Assembly: GCA_013203475.1 (NCBI GenBank)
Contig: JABMNV010000041.1
Coordinates: 1-41,906, forward strand
Source: Acidobacteriota bacterium
Lineage (GTDB): Bacteria; Acidobacteriota; Vicinamibacteria; Vicinamibacterales; SCN-69-37
DNA: 41,906 nt
Reading direction: 5' to 3'
The notes beneath the pieces are model-generated. The model made no database searches. It saw only the letters and a program-made list of their open reading frames with translations, and had not been told where the DNA came from. Shown here in pieces: positions 16,545 through 25,106 of this stretch. The stretch's first letter is position 1; each line of letters begins with the position of its first letter. The position numbers and the translations under genes were made by a program.

Positions 16545-19514
16545 CCGACGCGGTTCCGCGCCCCCCTCAACCGTGCCTTTGGCCGCGTTGACCAACGCCA
16601 CCGCCGCATAGCCGTACTTCACCTCGCCCTTGCGACCGACTTTGGCGAACGTATGTCCGCGGGCCTCCAGTTCAGCCAGTACCGACCGGGGAATGCGGTC
16701 CTCAATCTGCACACGCGAGACACCGCCTGGCCCGTTGCCGACCAGAAAACGGGGAGCTTCGATCGCCTGCTGAGCCCCCATGTGTCCGTCGACCACGTTG
16801 AGAATGATGTTGTAGACGGACGCCGGAATCCACGCATTGCCGGCCGCACCCACGGCCAACCTCGGGGTGAACCCTGGAATGCCGTATCGCCCCGGATCGA
16901 CCCCGTTTGGCGCGAACACCAACGTCGGCACACTGGTCGATGACGACCGCGTGAGGGGCAACAGGGAACCAAACCCGGTCCCGGGTCGACCGCCACGGAA
17001 GTGATCGTTGTACAAAAACCCCAATCCCTTTGACACGTAGAAATTTCCGCCCCACGTCGAGAGCGTCTGCGTGACCGCGACCATATTGCCCTCCACGTCG
17101 GCGGCGGCAAACGACGTGGTCCCGGTCTGCGTCTCCGGCCCGGCCGTGCCGTCGGCCACTGACTGGTCGAACAGGGCAAAGTCGTTGAGTGGCGGCAACG
17201 GCCCGCCGCCACGTCCACGCCCGCCTTGCTGCGGCACATAGACGGCACCCGGTTTGATCAGGTTGAATCGATCGAGGGCATGGTTGTTCAGCAGATGGTC
17301 TCCGAGATCGATGGGCCAACGTTCCGGATCAGCAATCCGGGCGCCCCCATCGCGCACGCGCCACGCTTCGATGGCGTAATGAAAATAGTCGGCGTCGTTG
17401 GCGTAGGTCGCGCCCGGCTTCGGCGTGTATCCATCGAGAATTTGCAGCGTCTCGATCATCTGCAGCCCATTCGACACGGGCGGTGGCACCGAAAATACCT
17501 TGTGCCCGCGGAAGGTGCCTTCCAACGGTTGCCGCTCCATGGCTCGATACTGGGCCAGGTCTTCGAGCCCAATGATCCCGCCGTTGTCCGCCATGTCAGC
17601 CGCGATGCGCTGCGCAATCGATCCACGATAAAACGACTGTCCGCCTTCTTTCGCCAACACCTTCAGGGTCTCAGCCAGATCGGCATTGATGAACCGATCC
17701 CCCGCCTTGGGAAGCTCTCCGTTCGGCAGATAAATTTTCGCGGCCTCCGGGTACTTCTCAAAACCCGCTCGGCCGACGGCGACCGTGGTTGGCAACGCCT
17801 CGTCGAGAATGAAGCCCTGTTCGGCCAGTTCGATCGCAGGCTCAAGTATCTCGGCCCACGTCACCTTCTTGCTCCCGTACTTTTGGAACAGCAGATCCAT
17901 CCCTGCCACAACACCAGGAATATTCGCGACTGACGGCCCGTCTGCGGCCGTGCGCTGGCCATCGCGAAAGATTTTTGGATTGTCCCCGGTCGCGTGCATC
18001 GGTGTCATGTCCTTGTATTCGATGACCACCGGCTCGGACATGCCGTTGAGAAAGAGAATCGCCTGCCCGTCGCCACCCAGACCAGACGCATCCGGTTCGA
18101 CCACGCCGAGGGCAAACGACGTGGCCACAATGGCGTCCACGATGTTGCCACCCTTGGCAAGCATCCGCGCCCCCGCGGCCGATGCCAGCGGGTTACCTGA
18201 CGCCACGACCCCCAGCGTGGATTCCACGGCCGGTTTGATGAGCGGTTGAGCTTCCACCAGGGCATCCACGGCCGCCTCGAGCTCAGTTGCGGACGTTGCC
18301 GCGAGTGCCGCGGGCCGATGCGTGGCCCGCAGCGTGTCCCATACAACAGACGATTCGCCCGTCTCGTAGTAGAGCGACTTGAGGGTCTGCCATACACGAT
18401 CGAACTGGCTGACCCAGCGGCCAGCCGCTGGCGAAGGCGCCGCAATCGCCCGGGCCTGTGCGTCCACAGGGCGCGGTGCGGCCACGCGCCACAACTGCTG
18501 GGCTCCCTCGTCTGCGAACGCGGCCGGAGCGTCATCGTCATTGCGGTCGGGATTGCCGTTGTAGCCGGCGACCGCCGTGGAAACCGTTGCAATGACCAGG
18601 GTCTGGCCGTCGGGCGACCACGCGGCCACTCCAGCGCGGCGCGACGCAAGTGTGAGCGGGAGCCCGGCGTTGGCGGCCGCGCCGCCACGGCCACCCCCTC
18701 GACCACGGCCGCCCCCGCCTCCCCCGAACTGGGGCGAGGCGTCGTCGACGGATGCATCGGGATTCGGTAACTCGGCCACAAAGACGCCGGTCCCCAGCCC
18801 TGCCCGAGACGCCGTGAATGACACGCGCCGGTTGTCTGGAGCCCAGGCGGGGAACTGCTCTGCGCCAGAGCCGCGTGTCACCCGGACGAGATCGCCACCT
18901 GTCAGATCGCGTACGAACACATCCGCGGCATCATCAGATTCGCGGTCACGGTCGGACATGAACACCAGCCGTCGGCCATCAGGCGAGACCTGGGCCTGCC
19001 ACTCGGCCGCCGCGTCTGGGGTGAGCGTCTCGACTGCGCCTGTCCCGTCGACCGCGGTGACGTGCAGTTGCCACCCGTCCGGAAGCGTTCGGTGAGAAAA
19101 GACCAGGCGCCCATCCTGCGTCCACGACGGCCACCGCTCGTCCCCGTCAAGCGCGGTGACCCGGCGAGCCACACCACCGGATGCGGGCACGACGTACAGG
19201 TCGTAGGCCCCGGCACGATCGGCCGCAAAAGCTATCTGACGGCCATCTGGTGACCATGCAGGATCTCGTTCACCCACCCAATCGCCGCGGCCGCGCACCA
19301 CCCGACGCTCGTTCCTGCCCTCGGGCGTCATGGTCCAGATTTCGTCGAGCCACGAGACGACCAGTCGGCGACCGTCCGGCGCCCACGCCGCCTCACGCAC
19401 ACCGGTCGGGGCGGCCGTGGTCTGCTGGGAGGACATCGCAAGAACCGTGGATGCCAGCGCAACTGCGACGCCCGCTGCCACTGTCCATCGAAGTAGTGAT
19501 CCATGTTTCAGCAT
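16527..19514 (-). CDS. Exported TolB-type beta-propeller fused to gamma-glutamyltransferase
   Basis: 995-residue exported fusion. A leader (VAAGVAVALASTVLAMSSQ) precedes about six PD40 blades up to about residue 330 (for example AWSPDGRQIAFAADRAGAYD). A helical stretch follows at about 370-425 (QFDRVWQTLKSLYYETGE and onward) that resembles the C1 region of tricorn-like proteases. From about 425 a complete GGT domain begins (GVVASGNPLASAAGARMLAK, GGNIVDA). The presumed autoprocessing and catalytic threonine is T799 in GTTSFAAADVEGNMVAVTQT; the usual TTHxS reads TTSF. GGTs split glutathione and gamma-glutamyl peptides in the periplasm. Two Gly/Arg-rich inserts interrupt the protein. Single-domain GGTs are about 550-600 residues, so the fusion is unusual. 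Confidence 0.88.
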   Translation of the reverse strand: MLKHGSLLRWTVAAGVAVALASTVLAMSSQQTTAAPTGVREAAWAPDGRRLVVSWLDEIWTMTPEGRNERRVVRGRGDWVGERDPAWSPDGRQIAFAADRAGAYDLYVVPASGGVARRVTALDGDERWPSWTQDGRLVFSHRTLPDGWQLHVTAVDGTGAVETLTPDAAAEWQAQVSPDGRRLVFMSDRDRESDDAADVFVRDLTGGDLVRVTRGSGAEQFPAWAPDNRRVSFTASRAGLGTGVFVAELPNPDASVDDASPQFGGGGGGRGRGGGRGGAAANAGLPLTLASRRAGVAAWSPDGQTLVIATVSTAVAGYNGNPDRNDDDAPAAFADEGAQQLWRVAAPRPVDAQARAIAAPSPAAGRWVSQFDRVWQTLKSLYYETGESSVVWDTLRATHRPAALAATSATELEAAVDALVEAQPLIKPAVESTLGVVASGNPLASAAGARMLAKGGNIVDAIVATSFALGVVEPDASGLGGDGQAILFLNGMSEPVVIEYKDMTPMHATGDNPKIFRDGQRTAADGPSVANIPGVVAGMDLLFQKYGSKKVTWAEILEPAIELAEQGFILDEALPTTVAVGRAGFEKYPEAAKIYLPNGELPKAGDRFINADLAETLKVLAKEGGQSFYRGSIAQRIAADMADNGGIIGLEDLAQYRAMERQPLEGTFRGHKVFSVPPPVSNGLQMIETLQILDGYTPKPGATYANDADYFHYAIEAWRVRDGGARIADPERWPIDLGDHLLNNHALDRFNLIKPGAVYVPQQGGRGRGGGPLPPLNDFALFDQSVADGTAGPETQTGTTSFAAADVEGNMVAVTQTLSTWGGNFYVSKGLGFLYNDHFRGGRPGTGFGSLLPLTRSSSTSVPTLVFAPNGVDPGRYGIPGFTPRLAVGAAGNAWIPASVYNIILNVVDGHMGAQQAIEAPRFLVGNGPGGVSRVQIEDRIPRSVLAELEARGHTFAKVGRKGEVKYGYAAVALVNAAKGTVEGGAEPRRSHGVR

Positions 19515-19555
19515 GGCGCGATGATACCCGACGTGGAGTACACTCCCGACCCATC
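19515..19555. promoter_or_regulatory. 41-bp divergent promoter region
   Basis: Minus strand: TATCAT (plus 19521-19526) lies 6 nt before the propeller-GGT ATG. Plus strand: TACACT (19539-19544) lies 11 nt before the NRAMP-like ATG. Neither gene has a Shine-Dalgarno sequence, so both look leaderless or short-leadered and their promoters overlap back to back. Confidence 0.5.
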
Positions 19556-20815
19556 ATGTCCAATCGCATTCGAACTGCCACCTTCTGGACGGCCTTTGGA
19601 CCGGGCCTGTTGTGGGCCGCCGCCGCCATCGGCGTGTCTCACCTTGTCCAGTCCACGCGTGCCGGTGCCGATGCCGGTTTCGCGCTTGCGGGGGTGATTC
19701 TTCTGGCGCTGGTGTTGAAATATCCGTTCTTCGAATACGGTCCGCGCTACGCCGCGGCGACCGGTGAGAGTCTGGTTGAGGGGTACGCACGCATCGGACG
19801 ATGGGCGCTGTGGTTGTATCTGGGGATCACGCTCTCGACCGCGGCGATTGTCCAGGGCGCGATCGTCTTGTTCACGTCGTTTCTGGTCAAGACCACCTTC
19901 GGTCTGCCGTGGGACCTTCCCTGGGTCGCGGCACTGGTCGTGTTGGTGTGCGCAGGCGTCTTGCGAGTCGGCAAGTTTCGCGGACTGGATCTGGCCACCA
20001 AAGTCATTCTGACGCTGCTGACGATTTCGACGATCTGGGCGGCCGCGCTCGTGGCGCCTCGTGCCGACTTCTCGACGCTCGCACTGTGGCCTCCGGCCTC
20101 GGCCGGCGTACCACTCGCCTTTCTCCTCGCCCTGGCGGGCTGGATGCCGTCTGCCATCGACATCTCGGTGTGGAGTTCGGTGTGGACACTCGCCAAGGAC
20201 CGCGACATGGGGACGCGGGCGTCGGTGGCGCACGCCGTGCTCGACTTCCGCGTGGGGTATATCGCGACGGGCGTGCTGGCGTTTGTTTTCCTGATGCTCG
20301 GCGCCGGCGTGATGTACGGATCAGGGACGTCCTTCAGTGCGGCCGGCACACAGTTCTCTCTACAATTGGTGGATCTCTACAGCGCCACACTCGGCGCGTG
20401 GACACGGCCGCTCGTTCTGGTCGCCGTGTTGACCACGATGTTCTCAACGGCGTTGACCGTGATTGACGGGTTTCCGCGCGCGATCGCCCGATCATGGGCG
20501 GTCTTGCGGTCGGACGCTATTGGGTCAGGTGGCAGCGATACCGGGCCGGTCTACTGGGCCTCGGGAGCGGTGTTGGGGTTGGTGACGGTGCTGATCGTGG
20601 CATTTGTGGCGAGCAGCCTGACGGCCATGGTCGACTTCGCCACAATCGTCTCGTTCCTGACCGCTCCGATTCTCGGGTATCTCAACCTCAGAGTCATTCT
20701 GGGCGGCAACATGCCTGCGGAGCATCGGCCTGGCAAAACCCTGATCTGGCTGTCGTACGCCGGCCTGGTGGCCCTGGCCAGCACGGCCGTGGTCTTTCTC
20801 GTCACCAGGCTGTAG
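19556..20815 (+). CDS. NRAMP-related divalent-metal-type transporter with altered metal site
   Basis: 419-residue membrane protein with about eleven helices and overall NRAMP organisation: it starts FWTAFGPGLLWAAAAIGVSH and continues VQSTRAGADAGFAL. In canonical NRAMPs helix 1 carries DPGN, which binds Mn2+/Fe2+; here the equivalent is GVSH (residues 26-29). The helix-6 MPH motif reads MPS (GWMPSAIDISVWSSVW). This is therefore an NRAMP-related group whose substrate is not established, and Mn/Fe transport should not be assumed. ATG 19556 lies 11 nt after a TACACT box; longer frames upstream are antisense to the propeller-GGT gene. The gene is divergent from propeller-GGT and convergent with transketolase. 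Confidence 0.82.
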   Translation: MSNRIRTATFWTAFGPGLLWAAAAIGVSHLVQSTRAGADAGFALAGVILLALVLKYPFFEYGPRYAAATGESLVEGYARIGRWALWLYLGITLSTAAIVQGAIVLFTSFLVKTTFGLPWDLPWVAALVVLVCAGVLRVGKFRGLDLATKVILTLLTISTIWAAALVAPRADFSTLALWPPASAGVPLAFLLALAGWMPSAIDISVWSSVWTLAKDRDMGTRASVAHAVLDFRVGYIATGVLAFVFLMLGAGVMYGSGTSFSAAGTQFSLQLVDLYSATLGAWTRPLVLVAVLTTMFSTALTVIDGFPRAIARSWAVLRSDAIGSGGSDTGPVYWASGAVLGLVTVLIVAFVASSLTAMVDFATIVSFLTAPILGYLNLRVILGGNMPAEHRPGKTLIWLSYAGLVALASTAVVFLVTRL

Positions 20816-20851
20816 GGACTCGGCTCAAAGGGTCGCGAGCACGCCCAGAAG

Positions 20852-22711
20852 CTACGAACGGCTGCGCTTGACGGCCGCCACGATGGCATTGGCGGAGATA
20901 CCGTAGCGCTCGAGCAGTTCGTCGGGTTCGCCGCTTCTGGGAATTTCGCGCACGGCGAGACGCTCGACGGTAAAGCCCTGATCCCACACCGCCTCGGACA
21001 CAGCATCGCCCAGGCCCCCGGTTGAATAGTGATCCTCCACCGTGATCACTCGGCCACCAGCGGCCTTACCGGCCGTGATAAGCCCAACACGGTCGACGGG
21101 CTGAATCGAGTACGCGTCGAGCACGCGGATCGCGATGCCGTCGGCGGCCAGAAGGTCGTGGGCTTTGAGTGCTTCAAACAAGGTCACGCCAGCGCCAACC
21201 ACGGTGGCCACATCGTGGTCGGACTGCCGCACCACTTTCGATCCACCCACGGGGAACATCTCGTCGTTGCTGTAAATAACAGGGGTCTTCGGCCTGGAGC
21301 TGCGAATGTAGACCGGCCCTGGCGTGGCCGCGGCCTGAGCAACCAGGCGCTCCGCACAGACGGCATCGGACGGATACAACACCGTGCAGTTTGGGACACC
21401 ACGTGCCATCGACAGGTCTTCAAGTGCCATCTGCGAAGGGCCGTCTCCACCAATCGAAATGCCGGCGTGTGAGCCACACACTTTGATATTCAGCATCGAA
21501 ATGCCGGCCATGCGAATGAAGTCAGCACCGCGCTCAAGGAAACACGCGAAGCTTGAGGGGAAGGCGATGGCACCGCGACTGGCCAGCCCCATGGCGGCTC
21601 CAATCATGGCCTGCTCGGCAATAAAGCACTGATAGAACCGTTCCGGGAACACGTGCTCGAAACGATCACTGAAAGTCGAGTTCTTCACGTCCGCATCCAG
21701 CGCCACGACACGCGCGTCCACCGCGCCGAGGGCTGCCAACGCCGTGCCGTACGCTTCTCGGGTCGCGACCATTTGGCCCAGCGTGTACGCCGGAGCCGCA
21801 ATCTCCGACACGAAGTCGGGCAGTGGCCCTTCGGCGCGTCGTGACTCCGGCGCGGTGATGGTTGGCGGGGAATCCTGAGTCTCGATGTACTGCGCCTCGA
21901 GCTCGGCAATCGCTGCGTCAGCCTCCGCGCCTTTCTTGAGCGCCTTGCCGTGCCAGTTGTCCTTGTCCTCAAACAGCTTCACGCCTTTGCCCTTCAACGT
22001 GGACGCCACGATCATTGTCGGACGCCCCGTCATGCCGCGGGCTTCAGCCAGGGCCGCACGCAATGCGGCGATGTCATGACCATCTACCGTGACCGTGTGC
22101 CAACCGAAGGCGCGATACCGCACGGCAAACGCTTCGACATCGTGGGCCCACTGGGTGGGGCGGCTTTGTCCAAACGCGTTGACGTCGGTGATGGCGCATA
22201 AATTGTCGAGCTGATAATTCGCCGCGATCTGGGCCGCTTCCCACACCGACCCTTCAGCCGTCTCACCGTCGCCCAACAACACGTACGTGCGGTAATCGGA
22301 CCCGATGCGGCGCGCATTGAACGCCATGCCCACTGCAGCCGCCAGTCCCTGTCCCAGCGAACCAGTGGCCACATCAACAAACGGCAAACGCGGTGTGGGA
22401 TGGCCCTCAAGATCGGATGTAATTTTGCGCAATTGCATCACGTCTTCCCGCGGAAACGCGCCCGCGGCCGCCCAGACCGCGTACAAGATTGGCGCGGCGT
22501 GCCCCTTCGACAGAACGAACCGGTCGGCTTCAGGATGCTGGGGGTCTTTCGGATCGAATCGCAGTTCGTCGAAAAACAGCACCGACAGAATCTCGGCTGC
22601 CGAGAGGCACGTGGTCGGATGTCCTGCCCCAGCCTCCGTCGTGGAACGCACCGAATCGATGCGGAGTTGAGTCGCGAGGTTGTGGAGAACCGTGTTGGAT
22701 GGTGGAGTCAT
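20852..22711 (-). CDS. tkt: Transketolase
   Basis: Thiamine-diphosphate enzyme moving two-carbon units between sugar phosphates in the pentose phosphate pathway. The protein is 619 residues, the shorter single-chain type resembling animal transketolases rather than the 660-residue E. coli form. Landmarks: GHPTTCLSAAEILSVLFF, SKGHAAPILYAVWAAAGAFP, the TPP motif GDGETAEGSVWEAAQ with LDNL about 20 residues later, and in the pyrimidine domain FIAEQAMIGAAMGLASRG. The last domain ends DHYSTGGLGDAVSEAVWDQG. ATG 22711 has an AAGG ribosome site, and TACAGT about 20 nt upstream may be its -10. It is divergent from the DUF4149 gene and 36 nt from the convergent NRAMP-like gene. DXP synthase is excluded by the domain sequence and the DVATGSLGQGL segment. 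Confidence 0.94.
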   Translation of the reverse strand: MTPPSNTVLHNLATQLRIDSVRSTTEAGAGHPTTCLSAAEILSVLFFDELRFDPKDPQHPEADRFVLSKGHAAPILYAVWAAAGAFPREDVMQLRKITSDLEGHPTPRLPFVDVATGSLGQGLAAAVGMAFNARRIGSDYRTYVLLGDGETAEGSVWEAAQIAANYQLDNLCAITDVNAFGQSRPTQWAHDVEAFAVRYRAFGWHTVTVDGHDIAALRAALAEARGMTGRPTMIVASTLKGKGVKLFEDKDNWHGKALKKGAEADAAIAELEAQYIETQDSPPTITAPESRRAEGPLPDFVSEIAAPAYTLGQMVATREAYGTALAALGAVDARVVALDADVKNSTFSDRFEHVFPERFYQCFIAEQAMIGAAMGLASRGAIAFPSSFACFLERGADFIRMAGISMLNIKVCGSHAGISIGGDGPSQMALEDLSMARGVPNCTVLYPSDAVCAERLVAQAAATPGPVYIRSSRPKTPVIYSNDEMFPVGGSKVVRQSDHDVATVVGAGVTLFEALKAHDLLAADGIAIRVLDAYSIQPVDRVGLITAGKAAGGRVITVEDHYSTGGLGDAVSEAVWDQGFTVERLAVREIPRSGEPDELLERYGISANAIVAAVKRSRS

Positions 22712-22793
22712 GCCTTAGGTTCGCCAGTTTACTGTACCCGCGACGGTTTTGCGGCGCCTTTGGACTGGGAGCGGACGTGCCATAATCGCGGGA

Positions 22794-23282
22794 GTGCCTG
22801 TGCTCCGTGTTGCGTCGCTTGCCCTTGTGGCACTTTGGATCGGTGGCCTCTCGGCGCTGGGTCTCGTCGCCGCCCCTGCGGTCTTCGACGTCCTTGAATC
22901 GGCGGTTCCCCTGGAAGGCCGCACGCTTGCTGGCTTGGTCTTCGGCGAAATTTTTCTTCGATTTCAGCATCTGGCCTGGCTGCTGGGAGTTGGACTGCTG
23001 GCGCTGCTGGGTACGCGGGCCGCCCTGGGCCCTCGTCCGCGTCGACTCGCCGTGCAGGGGTGGCTGGTCGTCGGGATGTTGGTCGCCAGTACCTACGCGG
23101 GCCTGGTCCTCGCACCCAGGATTGATGCCATTCGCACCGAGGCCGACAGCACGATCGCCTCCTTGGCCGCGACGGACCCTCGCAAAACGGAATTCGGACG
23201 GCTGCATGGGCTGTCTAACGGCCTGATGGCGCTCACGCTCCTGGCCGGACTGACCGTGTTTTGGATAGAAGCCAGGGACTAG
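22794..23282 (+). CDS. DUF4149-family (TMEM205-like) membrane protein
   Basis: About 162 residues, four membrane helices. The opening ASLALVALWIGGLSALGLVAAP, the central EIFLRFQHLAWLLGVGLL and the final FGRLHGLSNGLMALTLLAG are characteristic of DUF4149 proteins, whose role is unknown. I start at GTG 22794 (MPVLRVASLA); an earlier TTG at 22749 adds 15 residues but overlaps the likely promoter. CATAAT at 22781-22786 is 7 nt before the GTG and no ribosome site is visible, again suggesting a leaderless mRNA. The GAF gene follows after 24 nt, so the two are probably cotranscribed. Confidence 0.82.
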   Translation: MPVLRVASLALVALWIGGLSALGLVAAPAVFDVLESAVPLEGRTLAGLVFGEIFLRFQHLAWLLGVGLLALLGTRAALGPRPRRLAVQGWLVVGMLVASTYAGLVLAPRIDAIRTEADSTIASLAATDPRKTEFGRLHGLSNGLMALTLLAGLTVFWIEARD

Positions 23283-23306
23283 AACTCAGGGACGGAGAAC
23301 ACGATT

Positions 23307-23777
23307 TTGCCAGACGACACGATTGTGCGAGACGACACCGTATGGCTTGCTGAAATCACGCGCGCCGTTGCCGACGCTCCGGACAACATCGCGGCCATGA
23401 CCGCCTCCGTCGCACTGCTCAAGGCGCGTGTGGCTCACTACACCTGGGTCGGCATCTACCTGCTTGAGGGAGACGAACTGGTGCTCGGCCCCTACCTTGG
23501 CAAGCCGTCACCGCACACGCGCATTCCGGTCGGCCAGGGCATCTGTGGCGCGGCCGCTTCTGAGCAGGCCACGATCATCGTGGACGACGTCACGAGTGAT
23601 GCACGCTACCTGGCGTGCTCAATCGAGACACGGTCAGAGATCGTCGTGCCGATCATGGACGGCACACGAGTGCTCGGCGAACTGGATATCGACTCGGACC
23701 AACCTGCCGCATTCGGCGACGCCGACCGCAGGCTGCTCGAGGCCGTCGCCGGAGCGCTCGCGCCTCGACTCACCTGA
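23307..23777 (+). CDS. GAF-domain protein, free methionine-(R)-sulfoxide reductase-like
   Basis: 156-residue single GAF domain. The signature RIPVGQGICGAAASEQATII, then YLACSIETRSEIVVPIMDG, is that of fRMsr (E. coli MsrC/YebR), which reduces free methionine-R-sulfoxide. Two cysteines are at the expected spacing: C80 (equivalent to C94) and C104 (equivalent to catalytic C118), 24 residues apart as in E. coli. The third, equivalent to resolving C84, is replaced by His70. Either C80 takes over resolution or activity is changed. The start is TTG 23307 with GGAG 9 nt upstream. The gene overlaps the convergent HPF-like gene by 8 nt. Confidence 0.8.
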   Translation: MPDDTIVRDDTVWLAEITRAVADAPDNIAAMTASVALLKARVAHYTWVGIYLLEGDELVLGPYLGKPSPHTRIPVGQGICGAAASEQATIIVDDVTSDARYLACSIETRSEIVVPIMDGTRVLGELDIDSDQPAAFGDADRRLLEAVAGALAPRLT

Positions 23778-24105
23778 CACGTGGCGTGCGCGGCTTGCGG
23801 GCGGCGATGCGCTTGCCGGTCACCTTCCGCAACCGCCGCCTGAGGGCTTCAAACGCCTGGCGCACGGCCGTCGCCGGCGCCGCAGACGACGACTTGCGAA
23901 TGACGACAAGTTCCCCCGGCAGAGCCAGCGAGACTCGAACCTCAAGGGTGTTGCCACTCTGGTGACTCTTGTGTGGCATCTCCACCGAGACATAACAACC
24001 AATGAGTCGGCCATGTAGCGCACGCAACTCATCGACGCGAGTCGTGATTTCCTGTTCAACGGACGCGGTCCGGCGCATGTTGAGAAATCGAATCTGGACA
24101 GACAC
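23770..24105 (-). CDS. HPF/RaiA-like ribosome-associated protein
   Basis: 111-residue protein that resembles hibernation-promoting factors, which bind the 30S decoding region and silence ribosomes in stress or stationary phase. Order of features: VSVQIRFLNMRRTASVEQEI, central CYVSVEMPHKSHQSGNTLEV, LALPGELVVIRKSS, then a basic C-terminal helix (AVRQAFEALRRRLRKVTGKR). I start at GTG 24105 because AAGGAG lies 8 nt before it; the longer GTG at 24132 would overlap that site. The short form lacks the dimerisation domain of long HPF. A ribosome-binding role is family-based and sequence similarity is moderate. Confidence 0.72.
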   Translation of the reverse strand: MSVQIRFLNMRRTASVEQEITTRVDELRALHGRLIGCYVSVEMPHKSHQSGNTLEVRVSLALPGELVVIRKSSSAAPATAVRQAFEALRRRLRKVTGKRIAARKPRTPRVR

Positions 24106-24164
24106 GATGGAGGCTCCTTCCCGAACGAACACGGTTCCTCTGCTGGTTATACACTAGTGACCCG
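24106..24164. promoter_or_regulatory. 59-bp divergent promoter region, HPF-like / proline dehydrogenase
   Basis: Plus strand: TACACT (24150-24155) ends 9 nt before ATG 24165, no ribosome site, probably a very short leader. Minus strand: AAGGAG 8 nt before GTG 24105, so this side uses ordinary initiation. Confidence 0.5.
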
Positions 24165-25106
24165 ATGTTTGCTGCGCTCCCCAAAGCGGCGTTTTCTATT
24201 CTCGCAGGTAGTGCCAGGCTCAAGTCGATGGCGTCGAAATACGGCATGCGCACTCCACAAAGTTTCGCGCGGCGATTCATCGCAGGCGAACAGGTCAGCG
24301 AGGCGCTTGAGGCTGCCCGCGAGGTGGAACAGCAGGGTCTACTAATCACCATGGACCTACTCGGCGAAAGTGTGGCCTCGCCCGACGAGGCGCGGTCAGC
24401 CACGCGCAGCTATCTCGACGTGGTGGAGGCCATCGGGCAGGCCGGGGTCGGACGCAACATCTCACTCAAACTCACCCAACTGGGGCTGGACATCGACCAG
24501 GCGACCTGCATTGATAATCTGCGCCGCATTCTCGATACCGCGGCCAAGGCTGACTTCTTTGTTCGCATCGACATGGAAGACTCGCCATACACCGACCGTA
24601 CGCTGGACACGTTCGAAACACTGTGGAACATCGGGTACCGCAACGCCGGGGTCGTCATCCAGTCGTACCTGCGTCGGTCGACCGACGACGTCAGGCGCCT
24701 GAACACGCTGGGCGCACGCGTGCGCCTGGTCAAGGGTGCTTACCGGGAACCCGCGTCGGTCGCGTTTCAGCAAAAGTCCGAGGTGGACGCGGCCTTTGTC
24801 GAACAAATGCAACTCCTGCTCACGCACGGGACGTACCCGGCGATCGCCACGCACGACCCGGCCATGATCGAGGCGACCACGGCATTTGCGACGGCCAGCG
24901 GTATCTCGAAAGACCGCTACGAGTTCCAGATGCTCTACGGCATTCGTCGCGACATGCAGTCGTCCCTGAGTAAAGCGGGCCACCCGTTCCGGGTCTACAT
25001 CCCCTTTGGCACTGAGTGGTTTCCGTACTTCATGCGCCGACTCGGCGAACGCCCGGCAAACGTGGCGTTTATCGTCGGGAGTATTCTGAGCGACAAAGGA
25101 ACGTAG
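24165..25106 (+). CDS. Proline dehydrogenase (monofunctional)
   Basis: FAD enzyme oxidising L-proline to pyrroline-5-carboxylate, the first step of proline catabolism, feeding electrons to quinone. 313 residues, the usual size for the one-domain form (no P5C dehydrogenase domain). Barrel motifs: SLKLTQLGLDIDQATC, VRIDMEDSPYTDRTLDTFET, RVRLVKGAYREPASVAFQQK, IATHDPAMIE, and the C-terminal substrate motif RVYIPFGTEWFPYFMRRLGE followed by RPANVAF. ATG 24165 is the start. The 3' end overlaps the convergent GNAT remnant by 38 nt. No P5C dehydrogenase gene is in the window. The surrounding peptidases, including a Xaa-Pro type, would supply proline. Confidence 0.94.
   Translation: MFAALPKAAFSILAGSARLKSMASKYGMRTPQSFARRFIAGEQVSEALEAAREVEQQGLLITMDLLGESVASPDEARSATRSYLDVVEAIGQAGVGRNISLKLTQLGLDIDQATCIDNLRRILDTAAKADFFVRIDMEDSPYTDRTLDTFETLWNIGYRNAGVVIQSYLRRSTDDVRRLNTLGARVRLVKGAYREPASVAFQQKSEVDAAFVEQMQLLLTHGTYPAIATHDPAMIEATTAFATASGISKDRYEFQMLYGIRRDMQSSLSKAGHPFRVYIPFGTEWFPYFMRRLGERPANVAFIVGSILSDKGT

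Noticed and set aside
19508-20233. Minus-strand frame opposite the NRAMP-like gene
   Set aside because: Composition is Arg/Gln/Gly-rich without motifs; the plus strand reads as a membrane transporter.
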